64,000 nt of DNA from Kocuria rosea subsp. polaris (GTDB lineage: Bacteria > Actinomycetota > Actinomycetes > Actinomycetales > Micrococcaceae), in assembly GCF_001483755.1 (NCBI RefSeq), contig NZ_LQBK01000011.1, forward strand, positions 62,001-126,000, written 5' to 3'. The stretch's first letter is position 1. Each line of letters begins with the position of its first letter. Below the pieces are notes generated by a model, which was given only the letters and a program-made list of their open reading frames with translations, was not told where the DNA came from and did not search any database. Positions 46,810 through 56,414 of this stretch are shown piece by piece. The position numbers were made by a program, and so were the translations under genes.

Positions 46810-48162
46810 TCAGCTCTCGAGCGGGACGCCGGCCTCCTCCGCGTCGGCGAACAGGGCGTCGATGTGCACCGGGTCCTTGCCGGCGCGCTCGAGCAGGGAG
46901 GCGGCCACCCCGGAGCGGTAGCCGGAGCCGCAGTGCACCCACAGCCGGCCCGCGGGGACCTCGTCCATCCGGGGCAGCAGCTCGTGCAGCGGGATGTTGA
47001 CCGCACCGGCGATGTGCGAGTCCTCGTACTCGTCCACCCGGCGCACGTCCAGGACGGTCTCGTCCTCGGGGCGCTGCTCGAGCATGCCCGTCCAGTCGAC
47101 GCGCGGGTAGGAGGAGACGGTCGCCCCGGGGGCGAGCTTCGCCGGGTCCTCGCCCAGGGCGGCGTCGGGGGAGTCGATGCCGATCCGGGAGAGGTCGCGG
47201 ATCGCGTTCTCGACGTCCGCACGCGAGCCCACGAGGGTCAGCTGCCGGTCGTAGGGGAAGATCCAGCCCAGGAACGCGGTGAAGCTCGAGCCGTCGCCGT
47301 ACTCGAAGCTGATCGTGCCCTTGAGGTGGTCGGAGGAATACGCCACCCGGTGGCGCAGGTCCACCACCCACTCCCCGGCCTCGAGACGGGACCGCAGCTC
47401 CTCCGGCGCGAGCGAGTCGGGCACGGACAGGTCCGGCTCGGTGGGGCCGGCGGCGTTGGCCGGGCCCATGTGCACGTAGTAGTTCGGGTAGGCGGTGAGG
47501 TTGGCGATCAGCTCCTCGACGAAGTGCTCCTCGTCCGGATCGGTGTAGACGTGGTTCGTCCGGATCTGCTCGCCCAGGGTGGACTCCTCCGCCCCGGTGG
47601 CGGGGCCGGAGGAGCAGAAGGAGCCGAAGCCGTGGGTGGGGTACAGGGCGGCCTGCTCCTGGGCCTCGGACGCGAGGCGGCGGGCGGAGGCGTACTGGTC
47701 GTGGGTCAGGCCCACCATGTGCTCGCGGCCCAGCAGGTCGGTGCGGCCCACGGAGCCGTAGAGGACGCTGCCGCCGGAGAACACGGCCTGCTCCTCGCCG
47801 TGGGTCACCACGAAGGAGAGGTGGTGGTGGGTGTGGCCGGGGGTGGCCACGGCCTTCACGGTGAGTTCCCCGACGCGGACGGTCTCGCCGTCGGCGATCG
47901 GGGTGCGCTCGAAGGAGACCTCGTCGGCGGCGTTGACGAGGTAGGCGGCCCCGTGCTTGCGGGCGTAGAGGTAGCCGCCGGTCAGGTAGTCGTTGTGGAT
48001 GTGCGTCTCGGCCACGTGGGTGACCTTCACCCCGGCCTGCGCCACGGCGGTCTCGACGCGGTCGATGTCGCGCTGGGCGTCGATGACCAGGGCGACCGTG
48101 CCGTCGTGCACGAGGTAGCTGCGGTCCCCGAGCTGCGGGGTGTCGATGACGGTGACGTCCAT
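46810..48162 (-). CDS. MBL-fold persulfide dioxygenase-like/rhodanese fusion (CstB-like)
   Basis: The 450-residue protein has an N-terminal metallo-beta-lactamase domain (1-240) with AETHIHNDYLTGG, ATPGHTHHHLSF and PTHGFGSFCSS. A degenerate rhodanese without an active cysteine follows (about 255-340, VVDLRHRVAYSSDHLKG), and then a functional-looking rhodanese with HCGSGYRSGVAAS. This resembles CstB and the persulfide dioxygenase-rhodanese fusions that oxidise low-molecular-weight persulfides to sulfite or thiosulfate. The segment aligning with the Asp iron ligand of ETHE1 (TGD) reads SGG here. A CstR-type operator lies upstream (48222-48237). Substrate not proven. Confidence 0.88.
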   Translation of the reverse strand: MDVTVIDTPQLGDRSYLVHDGTVALVIDAQRDIDRVETAVAQAGVKVTHVAETHIHNDYLTGGYLYARKHGAAYLVNAADEVSFERTPIADGETVRVGELTVKAVATPGHTHHHLSFVVTHGEEQAVFSGGSVLYGSVGRTDLLGREHMVGLTHDQYASARRLASEAQEQAALYPTHGFGSFCSSGPATGAEESTLGEQIRTNHVYTDPDEEHFVEELIANLTAYPNYYVHMGPANAAGPTEPDLSVPDSLAPEELRSRLEAGEWVVDLRHRVAYSSDHLKGTISFEYGDGSSFTAFLGWIFPYDRQLTLVGSRADVENAIRDLSRIGIDSPDAALGEDPAKLAPGATVSSYPRVDWTGMLEQRPEDETVLDVRRVDEYEDSHIAGAVNIPLHELLPRMDEVPAGRLWVHCGSGYRSGVAASLLERAGKDPVHIDALFADAEEAGVPLES

Positions 48163-48221
48163 GGTTCTCCTCCTGTAGCGGGTGGTGGAACGAGGGGACG
48201 GGGGGCGACCCCGCCCCCAAC

Positions 48222-48237
48222 ATACCCCCAGGGGTAT
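48222..48237. promoter_or_regulatory. CsoR/CstR-type operator 1
   Basis: ATACCCC-CA-GGGGTAT is a perfect palindrome of the kind bound by persulfide-sensing CstR repressors. It lies 60 bp upstream of the MBL-rhodanese start. Confidence 0.8.
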
Positions 48238-48257
48238 GCTGGTTCAAGGGGGGCGGC

Positions 48258-48632
48258 TCAGGCCTGCTGCCCGGCCTGCTGCCGGGCGAGCTCGGCGTGG
48301 ACCTCGGCCATGTCGAGGTCCTTGACGGCGGTGATGACCTGCTCGAGCCCGGTGGCGGGCAGCGCCCCGGGCTGGGAGAACACGAGCACGCCCTCGCGGA
48401 AGGCCATCAGGGTGGGGATGGAGCTGATGCCGGCCGCGGCGGAGAGCCGCTGCTCGGCCTCGGTGTCGACCTTGGCGAAGACGACGTCCGGGTGCTTGGC
48501 CGAGGCCGCCTCGTAGGTCGGGGCGAACATCCGGCAGGGCCCGCACCAGCTCGCCCAGAAGTCCACGAGGACGATGTCGTTGTTCTCGATGGTGGGGGCG
48601 AAGTCGGCTTCGGTGATGTCAAGAGTGGCCAT
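48258..48632 (-). CDS. Thioredoxin
   Basis: The 124-residue protein has the thioredoxin active site WASWCGPCRMFAPTYE, the cis-proline in ISSIPTLMAFREG and a normal core length with a short Gln/Ala-rich tail. It would reduce disulfides or persulfides in the cytoplasm. Its position between the TauE/SafE and MBL-rhodanese genes suggests that it takes sulfane sulfur from protein or small-molecule persulfides. Whether it is co-transcribed with the MBL gene is uncertain, because the operator at 48222 sits between them. Confidence 0.93.
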   Translation of the reverse strand: MATLDITEADFAPTIENNDIVLVDFWASWCGPCRMFAPTYEAASAKHPDVVFAKVDTEAEQRLSAAAGISSIPTLMAFREGVLVFSQPGALPATGLEQVITAVKDLDMAEVHAELARQQAGQQA

Positions 48633-48680
48633 GGGGGCCTCCTTGTCGGTGTGGATGTGGGGACGTGGTGGGTTGTGGGG

Positions 48681-49544
48681 TCAGGCAGCGAGGGGGGCGC
48701 GCAGCGGGCACTTCGGCACGGCGAACCAGCAGACGGCCGCGGCCACGCCGGCGGCCGCGGCGGTGACGCCCACGGCGATCCCGGCCGCGCCGGGCAGCTC
48801 CTGGACCAGGACGAAGACACCCATGACCAGGACGAAGATCCCGAAGCCCTTGCGCAGGGCCGCCTCCGGGATCCGCCCGGCCAGGCGCGCCCCGGCGAAC
48901 GAGCCGGCGACCGCGGCGACGGTCACCGCACCCACCAGGGCCCAGTCCAGGGAGACCGTGGTGAGGTAGCCGGCGAGCCCGGCGAAGGACTTCATCGCGA
49001 TGACCACCAGGGAGGTGCCCACGGCCACGGGCATGGACAGCCCGCCCAGCAGGGCCAGGGCCGGGACGACGAGGAACCCGCCGCCGGCCCCGACCAGGCC
49101 GGTGACCAGGCCCACGACCAGGCCCTCGGCGACGACCTTGAGAACCGGCAGCTCCCCGTCGTGGGCCGTCGCGGGCCCGTTCCTGCGGCCGCGGATCTTG
49201 GCCAGGGAGGTCGCGACCATCATCAGGGCGAAGGCGATCATCAGCACGGTGCCCGGGATGTACCCCCCGGCCAGCCCGCCCAGGAAGGCCCCGGCCATGC
49301 CGGCGACGCCGAAGACCAGGCCGGTGCGCCACTTCACCCGCCCGTTGCGGGCGTGGTTGACGGCGCTCACGGCCGAGGTCACCCCGACCACGAACAGCGA
49401 GGCCGCGATGGCCTCCTTGGGATCCAGGCCCGCGACGTAGGTGAGGATCGGCACGGTCAGGATGGACCCGCCCCCGCCGAGCAGGCCGAGCGAGAGCCCG
49501 ATCAGCACCGACAGCAGCAGGGTCAGCACGAGGGTGACGGTCAT
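48681..49544 (-). CDS. TauE/SafE-family sulfite/anion exporter
   Basis: The 287-residue protein has about eight helices and the repeated glycine-rich motifs GLSLGLLGGGGSILTVP and GLVTGLVGAGGGFLVVPALA that define TauE/SafE permeases. It probably exports sulfite or thiosulfate produced by persulfide oxidation. A Cys pair near the C-terminus (CWFAVPKCP) is noteworthy. Two CstR-type operators (49638-49673) lie directly upstream. The start at 49544 has AAAGGA upstream. Confidence 0.9.
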   Translation of the reverse strand: MTVTLVLTLLLSVLIGLSLGLLGGGGSILTVPILTYVAGLDPKEAIAASLFVVGVTSAVSAVNHARNGRVKWRTGLVFGVAGMAGAFLGGLAGGYIPGTVLMIAFALMMVATSLAKIRGRRNGPATAHDGELPVLKVVAEGLVVGLVTGLVGAGGGFLVVPALALLGGLSMPVAVGTSLVVIAMKSFAGLAGYLTTVSLDWALVGAVTVAAVAGSFAGARLAGRIPEAALRKGFGIFVLVMGVFVLVQELPGAAGIAVGVTAAAAGVAAAVCWFAVPKCPLRAPLAA

Positions 49545-49637
49545 GGTGCGTGTCCTTTGCTTCCCCGCCGGGGCGGGGTGGTCGGGGCGTGGAGGGGTGC
49601 CGGCCGGTGCGCCGGGCGTTCCCTCCGAGTGTGGCAG

Positions 49638-49653
49638 ATACCCCCTGGGGTAT
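49638..49653. promoter_or_regulatory. CsoR/CstR-type operator 2
   Basis: ATACCCC-CT-GGGGTAT, a perfect palindrome in the divergent region between the TauE/SafE gene and the DUF302 gene. Confidence 0.8.
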
Positions 49654-49657
49654 TCAA

Positions 49658-49673
49658 CTACCCCCAGGGGTAT
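49658..49673. promoter_or_regulatory. CsoR/CstR-type operator 3
   Basis: CTACCCC-CA-GGGGTAT, one base short of a perfect palindrome, centred 20 bp from operator 2. The pair could control both divergent transcripts cooperatively. Confidence 0.75.
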
Positions 49674-49793
49674 CGAATCCCGCTCCCCGTATCGCCCAGC
49701 GAGAACCCGGCCGCCGGGCCCTTCCCTTTCCGGGCCCCGCGTGCCAACAGTGGAACCGCGAAGCACGAACCCGGACCGAGAAGGAGCGCCAGC

Positions 49794-50117
49794 ATGAGCT
49801 ACACCAACGCCGTCGTCGTCCCGCTGCCCTACGCCGAGGCGGTCGAGCGGACGCGGGCCGCGCTGTCCGAGCAGGGCTTCGGCATCCTCACCGAGATCGA
49901 CGTGCGCGGCACGTTCGAGCAGAAGCTCGGCGCCGAGGCCGCCGAGGAGGTGGGCGACTACGTGATCCTGGGCGCCTGCAACCCCGGGCTGGCCAGCAAG
50001 GCCCTCGCCGCCGAGCCCCAGCTCAGCGGCACCCCCGCCGTGCAGGAGGTCGCCGACGACGCCGGCGTCCGGCTCCGTGCCGCGCTCGACGTCCTCGGCG
50101 ACATCGGGGCGCAGTAG
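49794..50117 (+). CDS. DUF302-family protein
   Basis: The 107-residue protein has the DUF302 pattern: YAEAVERTRAALSEQGFGIL, then EIDVRGTFEQKLG and YVILGACNPGLASKALAAEP with the conserved cysteine of the GACNP motif. The domain occurs in bacterial stress proteins without a proven biochemical role. AAGGAG precedes the ATG at 49794. Its placement behind a tandem CstR operator ties it to the reactive-sulfur response, and the single cysteine could be a persulfidation site; both are inference. Confidence 0.88.
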   Translation: MSYTNAVVVPLPYAEAVERTRAALSEQGFGILTEIDVRGTFEQKLGAEAAEEVGDYVILGACNPGLASKALAAEPQLSGTPAVQEVADDAGVRLRAALDVLGDIGAQ

Positions 50118-50195
50118 CCGCCGCGGCGCGGAGCCCCGCACTCAGCCGTATCAGCAGACATCCCAGCACCGATCCACCGATCCAGGAGGCAGTCC

Positions 50196-50738
<543 letters not shown>

Positions 50739-50756
50739 CGGCGCCCCGGCGCGCGA

Positions 50757-50792
50757 GAGGACCCCCGTCCGGTGCTCCGGACGGGGGTCCTC
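50757..50792. terminator. 16-bp hairpin between DJ-1/PfpI and nhaA
   Basis: Arms 50757-50772 and 50777-50792 are perfectly complementary with loop TGCT. The genes are convergent, so it can serve both. Confidence 0.75.
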
Positions 50793-50814
50793 CGGTCCGT
50801 GGGCGCGGGGCCGG

Positions 50815-52215
50815 TCAGCGGCGGCCTTCTCCCCGGACCTCCTCGTCCTCCTCGTAGACGTCCGGGATGCCGTCGTGGTCGGCGTCCACGGACTCGAGCT
50901 TCTCGATCATCCGGTAGCGCTTGTTGCGGGCCCGCAGCAGCACCGAGGCCACCGCCGCCGCCAGCACGGACGCGGTGAGGATGGCCACCTTGGCCTGGTC
51001 GCCCGGCAGGCTGCCCGGGGTGAAGCTGAGCTCCGCGATGAGCAGTGAGACGGTGAAGCCGATGCCGGCCAGGAGGGCGACGCCCACGAGGTCGATCCAC
51101 TGGAAGGTCGGGTCCAGCCGGGCGTGCGTGACCTTGGTGATCAGCCACGTGGCGCCGACGATGCCGATCGGCTTGCCCAGCACCAGGCCGAGGACGATGC
51201 CCAGCGTCACCGGGGCGGTGAGCGCGGAGGTCAGGCCTTCCCAGCCGCCCACGGCCACCCCGGCGGAGAAGAACGCGAAGACCGGCACCGCGAAGCCGGC
51301 GGAGAGCGGGCGGAAGCGGTGCTCGAAGATCTCGGCGAGACCGGGCCCTGCCTCCGGCCCGCCGCTGGCCTGGCTGCGGATCACGGGCACGGCGAAGCCC
51401 AGCAGCACGCCGGCCACGGTCGCGTGGATGCCGGCCTCGTGCACCAGGGCCCAGACCACGATGCCGAGCGGCAGCAGGATCAGCCAGGCGGCCGGGGCCT
51501 TGAGGCCGAAGAACCGGCGGTACTTCTGGGCGAGGAAGAGGTAGAGGGCGAAGGGGATCAGGGCCAGCAGCAGCGGCTGGAACGAGACGTCCTCCGAGTA
51601 GAAGACGGCGATGATCGTGATCGCCAGCAGGTCGTCGACCACGGCGAGGGTCAGCAGGAACAGCCGCAGCGCGGCGGGCAGGTGCGAGCCGATGATGGCG
51701 AGCACCGCCACGGCGAAGGCGATGTCGGTGGCGGTGGGGATGGCCCAGCCGCCGGAGGTCTCGGGGTCCGAGAAGTTGATCGCGGCGTAGATCGCGGCCG
51801 GCACCACGACGCCGCCGATCGCCGCGGTGATCGGCACCACGGACTTGCGGAACTCCCGCAGGTCGCCGGCCACGAACTCGCGCTTGAGCTCGAGGCCCAC
51901 CAGGAAGAAGAAGATCGCGAGCAGGCCGTCGGCGGCCCACTTGCCGAGGCTGAGCCTCAGGTGCCAGGGCTCGTAGCCGACCTCGAGGTCGCGCAGGGCG
52001 AAGTAGCTGTCGGCGAAGGGCGAGTTGGCCCAGACGATCGCAATGGCGGCGGCCACCACGAGCAGCAGGCCGCCGATGGTCTCCTTCCGGAGGATCTCGC
52101 CGACGCGCAGCACCTCGCGGTAGCTGCCGCGGCGCAGCGTGTCGTGGCTGTGGTCCTCCGGGGGGCGGTTCTCGGGCTGGTCCTCGGGGCGGACCGTGGG
52201 GTCATGGCTGGACAC
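50815..52215 (-). CDS. nhaA: NhaA Na+/H+ antiporter with acidic C-terminal tail
   Basis: The 466-residue protein has the NhaA hallmark motifs: [36 protein letters not shown] and the ion-binding aspartates in [15 protein letters not shown]. About twelve helices are expected. It exchanges Na+ for protons in alkaline or saline conditions. GTG 52215 is preceded by GGAGG. The C-terminal tail (about 440-466) contains [17 protein letters not shown], a DxDxDGxxD calcium-loop-like sequence that NhaA of enterobacteria lacks. TAGACT (52284-52289, minus strand) is a likely -10. Confidence 0.93.
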   Translation of the reverse strand: MSSHDPTVRPEDQPENRPPEDHSHDTLRRGSYREVLRVGEILRKETIGGLLLVVAAAIAIVWANSPFADSYFALRDLEVGYEPWHLRLSLGKWAADGLLAIFFFLVGLELKREFVAGDLREFRKSVVPITAAIGGVVVPAAIYAAINFSDPETSGGWAIPTATDIAFAVAVLAIIGSHLPAALRLFLLTLAVVDDLLAITIIAVFYSEDVSFQPLLLALIPFALYLFLAQKYRRFFGLKAPAAWLILLPLGIVVWALVHEAGIHATVAGVLLGFAVPVIRSQASGGPEAGPGLAEIFEHRFRPLSAGFAVPVFAFFSAGVAVGGWEGLTSALTAPVTLGIVLGLVLGKPIGIVGATWLITKVTHARLDPTFQWIDLVGVALLAGIGFTVSLLIAELSFTPGSLPGDQAKVAILTASVLAAAVASVLLRARNKRYRMIEKLESVDADHDGIPDVYEEDEEVRGEGRR

Positions 52216-52323
52216 GTGGTTCCTCCGTTTTCGGGCAGCGGATCTCTCGTGCCGACCAGACTTCCCGGCTCACCTGGTGTGCCAGTCTACGGACAATCGT
52301 GGTGTGCGCCACCTGCGGGGCCC

Positions 52324-53928
52324 TCAGGCGAGCAGGTCCCGGCGGCGGAAGCCGGCGGCGGCCGCGGCCAGCAGCGCGACCCCGAGCGCGGCCAGGCCGA
52401 GCAGGGGCGCGGCCGCCCAGTCCTCGGACGGCACGAGCGGTGTCAGCTGGACGGGGGAGAGGTCCATCGCCCATCCGGGCAGGTCCAGGAGCAGGCCGAA
52501 CCACGCGACGAACACGATGTGCGCGACCACGGCCCAGCTCAGGGCGGCGGCCCGCGGGGCGAGACCCACCAGGGCGGCCGTGAGCCCGGCGGTCACGAGC
52601 ACGGCCGGGAAGTACGCCAGGGCCGCCAGGGCGAGCTCACCGGTCCAGCGCAGGTCGCCGGTGGTCGCGGTGACCCCCGCCCCCAGCGCCGCCCCGGCCA
52701 GCAGCAGGGCCAGGAGGGACTGCACGACGACGACGGCGAGCCAGCCGAGGGCCCAGCGCGTCCGGGGAAGGCCCGTCGTCAGGGTGAGCGCCGTGCGGCC
52801 GGACTCCTCCTCCGCACGCAGCCGCAGCACGGCCGAGACGGCGAACGCGACCACCCCGAGCGCGAGGTAGGACAGCATCGCGGCGGCGAAGGACTCGGTG
52901 AGGGCGTCGAGGTCCACCACGAGCCACTCGGTGATCGACGGGATGTCCGCGATGCTGTCCTCCAGGGAGTCGGCCAGGGAGCCGAAGGCCAGCCCGAAGA
53001 GGACGAGACCCGCGGTCCACCCGAGGAACGTGCCGCGCAGCAGGCGGCGCGCCAGCCCGGTCGCGGAGAGCAGGGACGCCGCGGCCGTCGCCGGGCCGGG
53101 GCGTCCCCGCCGCAGCCCGGCGCCCAGGTCACGCCGCTGGGCCAGGAGCACGGCCGCGCCCAGCAGCACGCCCGTCAGCGCCGCCGACAGCGCCAGCGGC
53201 CACCACCGCAGGTCCACGTAGAGCCGGGTCTGCTGGGCCCACGCGACGGGCGAGAACCAGGACAGCCACGAGCCGGTGGGCTCGATGACGTCCCCGATCC
53301 CGCGCACCAGGAAGGCCGCGCCCAGCACGGCCATCGCCGCGCCGGAGGCGGCCCGCGCGTGCTCGGTGAGCTGGGCGGTCACGGCGGCCACGGACCCGAA
53401 GACCAGGCCCGTGAGCGCGGTGGCCAGTCCCCAGGCCACCGCGTCCGCGCCGCCCAGCCCCGCCGCGAAGAGACCCGCCGTGATCCCGGCGCCGACGGCC
53501 GCGTCCGCCACGGCGACCGCCCCGAGGGCGGCCGCGGCCGGGGCGAAGCGGCCCACCGGCAGCGCGCGGACGACCTCGAGCCGCCCGGACTCCTCCTCGG
53601 CCCGCACGTGCCGGCTCGCGAGCAGGATGCTCATGATGGCGGTGGCCACGAGCACCGACAGGCTCAGCTCGTTGACCGTCATGGCGCCCAGCGTGTAGTC
53701 GTCCGCGCCGAAGGCCGGGCCGGTCATCATCACGGCGGAGGGGTTGTCCAGCAGGGCCGCCCGGGCCTGGCGGGCCTCGCCGTCCGGGAACGTCTCCTCG
53801 AGGGCGAGCACCGTGGCGTACACGGTCCCGGTGAGCGCGAGCACCCACACGAGGATCCGCACCCGGTCCAGGCGCAGGTTGAGCCGGAAGAGGCGGCCGG
53901 TCGCGGCCCACGGCTCGGCGGTCCTCAT
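52324..53928 (-). CDS. ABC-2 type exporter permease, fused double-length
   Basis: The 534-residue protein has about twelve helices in two halves, both containing the cytosolic motif RAEEESGRLEVVRALPVGR or RAEEESGRTALTLTTGLPR, so it looks like an internal duplication of an ABC-2 permease. Such pairs resemble tetronasin/antibiotic export permeases of actinobacteria. Its start overlaps the ATPase stop (ATGA). No adjacent TetR regulator is visible. Substrate unknown: antibiotic or lipid are both plausible. Confidence 0.88.
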   Translation of the reverse strand: MRTAEPWAATGRLFRLNLRLDRVRILVWVLALTGTVYATVLALEETFPDGEARQARAALLDNPSAVMMTGPAFGADDYTLGAMTVNELSLSVLVATAIMSILLASRHVRAEEESGRLEVVRALPVGRFAPAAAALGAVAVADAAVGAGITAGLFAAGLGGADAVAWGLATALTGLVFGSVAAVTAQLTEHARAASGAAMAVLGAAFLVRGIGDVIEPTGSWLSWFSPVAWAQQTRLYVDLRWWPLALSAALTGVLLGAAVLLAQRRDLGAGLRRGRPGPATAAASLLSATGLARRLLRGTFLGWTAGLVLFGLAFGSLADSLEDSIADIPSITEWLVVDLDALTESFAAAMLSYLALGVVAFAVSAVLRLRAEEESGRTALTLTTGLPRTRWALGWLAVVVVQSLLALLLAGAALGAGVTATTGDLRWTGELALAALAYFPAVLVTAGLTAALVGLAPRAAALSWAVVAHIVFVAWFGLLLDLPGWAMDLSPVQLTPLVPSEDWAAAPLLGLAALGVALLAAAAAGFRRRDLLA

Positions 53929-54881
53929 CGGGGCGCCCCCGCGTCCCGGCCGGCGCCGTGCGGGGTCCCCTCCCGGTCGGCGGGCCCGGCCGGGCGGTCG
54001 CCGTAGTGGCGCAGGAAGAGCTCCTCGAGCGAGGGGGGAGTGACGGTCAGGTTCTGCACGCCCAGGTCGGCGAGCGCCCGGAGGACCTCGGGGACCCGGG
54101 CGTCGTCGACGTCGAAGCCCAGCCGCCCGCTGTCGTGCACGAGGTGGTGCACGCCGGGCAGCCCGGCCAGCGCGCCGGGGTCGGCGGACGTCGTGGCCGT
54201 GACGGCGGAGCGGGTGAGGTGGCGCAGCTGGGCGAGGGTGCCGCTCTCCACGTCCCGGCCGGCGCGGATGATGGTGACGGTGTCGCACAGCTTCTCGACC
54301 TCCGCCAGGATGTGGCTCGAGAGCAGGACCGTGCTGCCCTGCCCGCTCAGCCGGCGCACCTCGTCGGTGAACACGGCCTCCATCAGCGGGTCCAGCCCGG
54401 AGGTCGGTTCGTCCAGGACGTACAGCTCGGCCTCGGCGCTCAGGGCGGCCACCAGCGCCACCTTCTGCCGGTTGCCCTTGGAGTAGCTGCGCGCCTTCTT
54501 CGTGGGGTCGAGCTCGAAGCGCTCGACGAGCTCGTCGCGGCGGCGGCGCCGTCGTCGTCCGCCGCGGATGCCGGTGAGCAGGTCCACGATCTCGCCCCCG
54601 GTCAGGTTCGGCCACAGGCTCGTGTCCCCGGGGACGTAGGCGGTGCGGCGGTGGATCTCCACGGCGTCCCGCCAGGCGTCGAGGCCCAGGACCGTGGCCG
54701 TCCCCGCGTCCGCCCGGAGCAGACCCAGGAGCACCCGGATCGCCGTGGACTTCCCCGAGCCGTTGGGGCCCAGGAAGCCCGCGACCTGCCCCGGGGCCAC
54801 GGTGAGGTCGAAGCCGTCCAGGGCCGCGGTGGGGCCGAAGGTCTTGACGAGCCCGCGGGCCTCGATCACCGGGGTGTCCAT
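53925..54881 (-). CDS. ABC exporter ATPase
   Basis: The 318-residue protein has Walker A LGPNGSGKSTAIRVLLG, the signature region SYSKGNRQKVALVAAL (degenerate for LSGGQ), Walker B YVLDEPTSGLDPLME and the switch LLSSHILAEVEK. The signature SKGNRQK is typical of drug/lipid exporters of the ABC-2 type. A run of eight arginines with short acidic flank (GGRRRRRRRDEL) lies near residue 115, coded by a CGG/CGC-type repeat around 54540. It overlaps the permease by 4 nt. The C-terminal tail is disordered. Confidence 0.92.
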   Translation of the reverse strand: MDTPVIEARGLVKTFGPTAALDGFDLTVAPGQVAGFLGPNGSGKSTAIRVLLGLLRADAGTATVLGLDAWRDAVEIHRRTAYVPGDTSLWPNLTGGEIVDLLTGIRGGRRRRRRRDELVERFELDPTKKARSYSKGNRQKVALVAALSAEAELYVLDEPTSGLDPLMEAVFTDEVRRLSGQGSTVLLSSHILAEVEKLCDTVTIIRAGRDVESGTLAQLRHLTRSAVTATTSADPGALAGLPGVHHLVHDSGRLGFDVDDARVPEVLRALADLGVQNLTVTPPSLEELFLRHYGDRPAGPADREGTPHGAGRDAGAPR

Positions 54882-54967
54882 GGGTGCTCCTGACGGGTCG
54901 GGGCGGCGGCGTCACGGGTGCTTGCCCCTCACGCTAGGCACCGTCCGGGTGCCGGACAAGGCGGCTC

Positions 54968-55002
54968 GCCCCGGGGTGCGGGCCGTCCGGGCCCCGGGGC
55001 GG
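54968..55002 (-). terminator. 10-bp hairpin after the acyltransferase
   Basis: CGCCCCGGGG (54968-54977) pairs with CCCCGGGGCG (54993-55002), loop 15 nt, downstream of the stop at 55035 on the minus strand. Confidence 0.45.
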
Positions 55003-55034
55003 TGACGGCGCGAGGAGCCGTCGGCCCGGCCGGC

Positions 55035-56132
55035 TCAGTCCGGGCGGTGCGCCGGCACGGCCCGGGGGGACGGGTCCTCCGCGCCGGAGGAGGGGACCCG
55101 GCGGTCGGGCCGGTCGCGGGGATCCATCCACGCCTTGGCCCGCAGGGCGGGCTTCTCGACGAGGGTCCACGACAGCAGCGCCAGGGGCGCCGTCAGCAGG
55201 AGGACCAGCAGGGAGTTGACGGCGACGCCCCACGACGCCGTGCCGAGCAGCACGAGGAGCTGCTGCACCGGGTACGCGTAGATGTAGACGCCGTAGGAGA
55301 GATCCGTGCGCGTGGCCCAGTTCTCGGACCGGGCCGCGCCGAGGCCGAGGAGCAGCACGGCGAGCGGCAGCTGCCCGTACAGGTCCGCCCAGCCCAGGTC
55401 CGTCAGGACGCCGTAGACGACGCCGGCGCCCGCCACGTGCACCCAGGTGGGGCGCCACCTCCCCGCCCAGGCCCAGACCGCCGCGCCCGCCAGGAAGTAG
55501 CCGACCAGCCGGGCGCCGTGCAGAGCGAGGTGGCTCGTGACCTCGAGCGGGCCCTCGGCCAGGGGGCGGAGGACGAGCACGAGGAGGAACAGCGCCGGGA
55601 GCACCCACCGGGCGTGCCGTGCCGCGACCGCGAGGCTCAGGACGAGGCCGATCAGCACGTAGGCCAGCGCCTCGTAGAACAGGGTCCACAGGGAGCCGTT
55701 CCAGGAGTCCGGCGACGGGACCCGGGTCAGGGTCCCGTCGATGCCCCACTGCGAGATCCTCAGATCGGCGTTGTGCAGCACGAAGCCGGCGGCGGAGGCG
55801 AGGTCGAAGCGCGTGCCCTCGACCGCGGCCGCGATCGGCGCGAGGACCACGGCCACCACGAGCAGGCTCACCAGGAAGGCCGGGTAGATGCGCAGGAGGC
55901 GCCGCCAGAGGTACGGCACCAGTCCGGTCCGCACCCTGCTCTCGGCGATGAGGTAGCCGCTGAGGATGAAGAATCCGTTGACGGCCACGTCGGACAGGAC
56001 CTCGAGGCTCGGGCCGTCCGCACCGGTCAGCGGCCAGGCGTGGCCGAGGACCACCAGGGACGCCAGGGCCAGGCGCAGGGCGTTGAGGCGGTTGTGGCGG
56101 TCGCCCAGTCGTTCTTGGAGAGTCGTGGCCAC
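55035..56132 (-). CDS. Acyltransferase-3 family membrane protein (OafA/YrhL-like)
   Basis: The 365-residue protein has about ten helices and typical motifs: RLNALRLALASLVVLGHAWP with the conserved His, NGFFILSGYLIAESR, RRLLRIYPAFLVSLL and the C-terminal LVEKPALRAKA. These enzymes transfer acyl groups to surface carbohydrates, lipids or antibiotics. GTG 56132 is preceded by GGAAGG. It could modify a polysaccharide such as the one made by the Stealth protein, but no direct link is visible. Confidence 0.9.
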   Translation of the reverse strand: MATTLQERLGDRHNRLNALRLALASLVVLGHAWPLTGADGPSLEVLSDVAVNGFFILSGYLIAESRVRTGLVPYLWRRLLRIYPAFLVSLLVVAVVLAPIAAAVEGTRFDLASAAGFVLHNADLRISQWGIDGTLTRVPSPDSWNGSLWTLFYEALAYVLIGLVLSLAVAARHARWVLPALFLLVLVLRPLAEGPLEVTSHLALHGARLVGYFLAGAAVWAWAGRWRPTWVHVAGAGVVYGVLTDLGWADLYGQLPLAVLLLGLGAARSENWATRTDLSYGVYIYAYPVQQLLVLLGTASWGVAVNSLLVLLLTAPLALLSWTLVEKPALRAKAWMDPRDRPDRRVPSSGAEDPSPRAVPAHRPD

Positions 56133-56243
56133 GGCAGGTGCCTTCCGGACGGGACGGGCAGCGGGGCCGGAGCGGTCTGCTGCAGGACGGGGATCGATCC
56201 CCCGGGGGCCGGACCGGACTCCGGCCGGCGCCCCGAGCACCAG

Positions 56244-56257
56244 TTTAGTAATGCAAA
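56244..56257 (-). promoter_or_regulatory. A+T-rich motif upstream of acyltransferase
   Basis: The minus strand reads TTTGCATTACTAAA, 12 of 14 bases identical to TTTGCTTTACTTAA at 6668-6681 (also minus strand, upstream of the small membrane protein). It is a possible shared operator or promoter. The remaining part of 56133-56414 holds no supported gene. Confidence 0.35.
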
Positions 56258-56414
56258 CGCATGATCTGGCGGCGGTGGTGCACAAGTGGGGACGGGCGTC
56301 CGGGCCCGTGCGGCGCACCGGCTGTCACAAAATGCCCGGTGGCCGGCGGCGCTAACGCCCTGGTAAGGGGCCGTGCCAGGCTGGACGCAGATCCGCTCGA
56401 GGAAAGGGGCTCCC

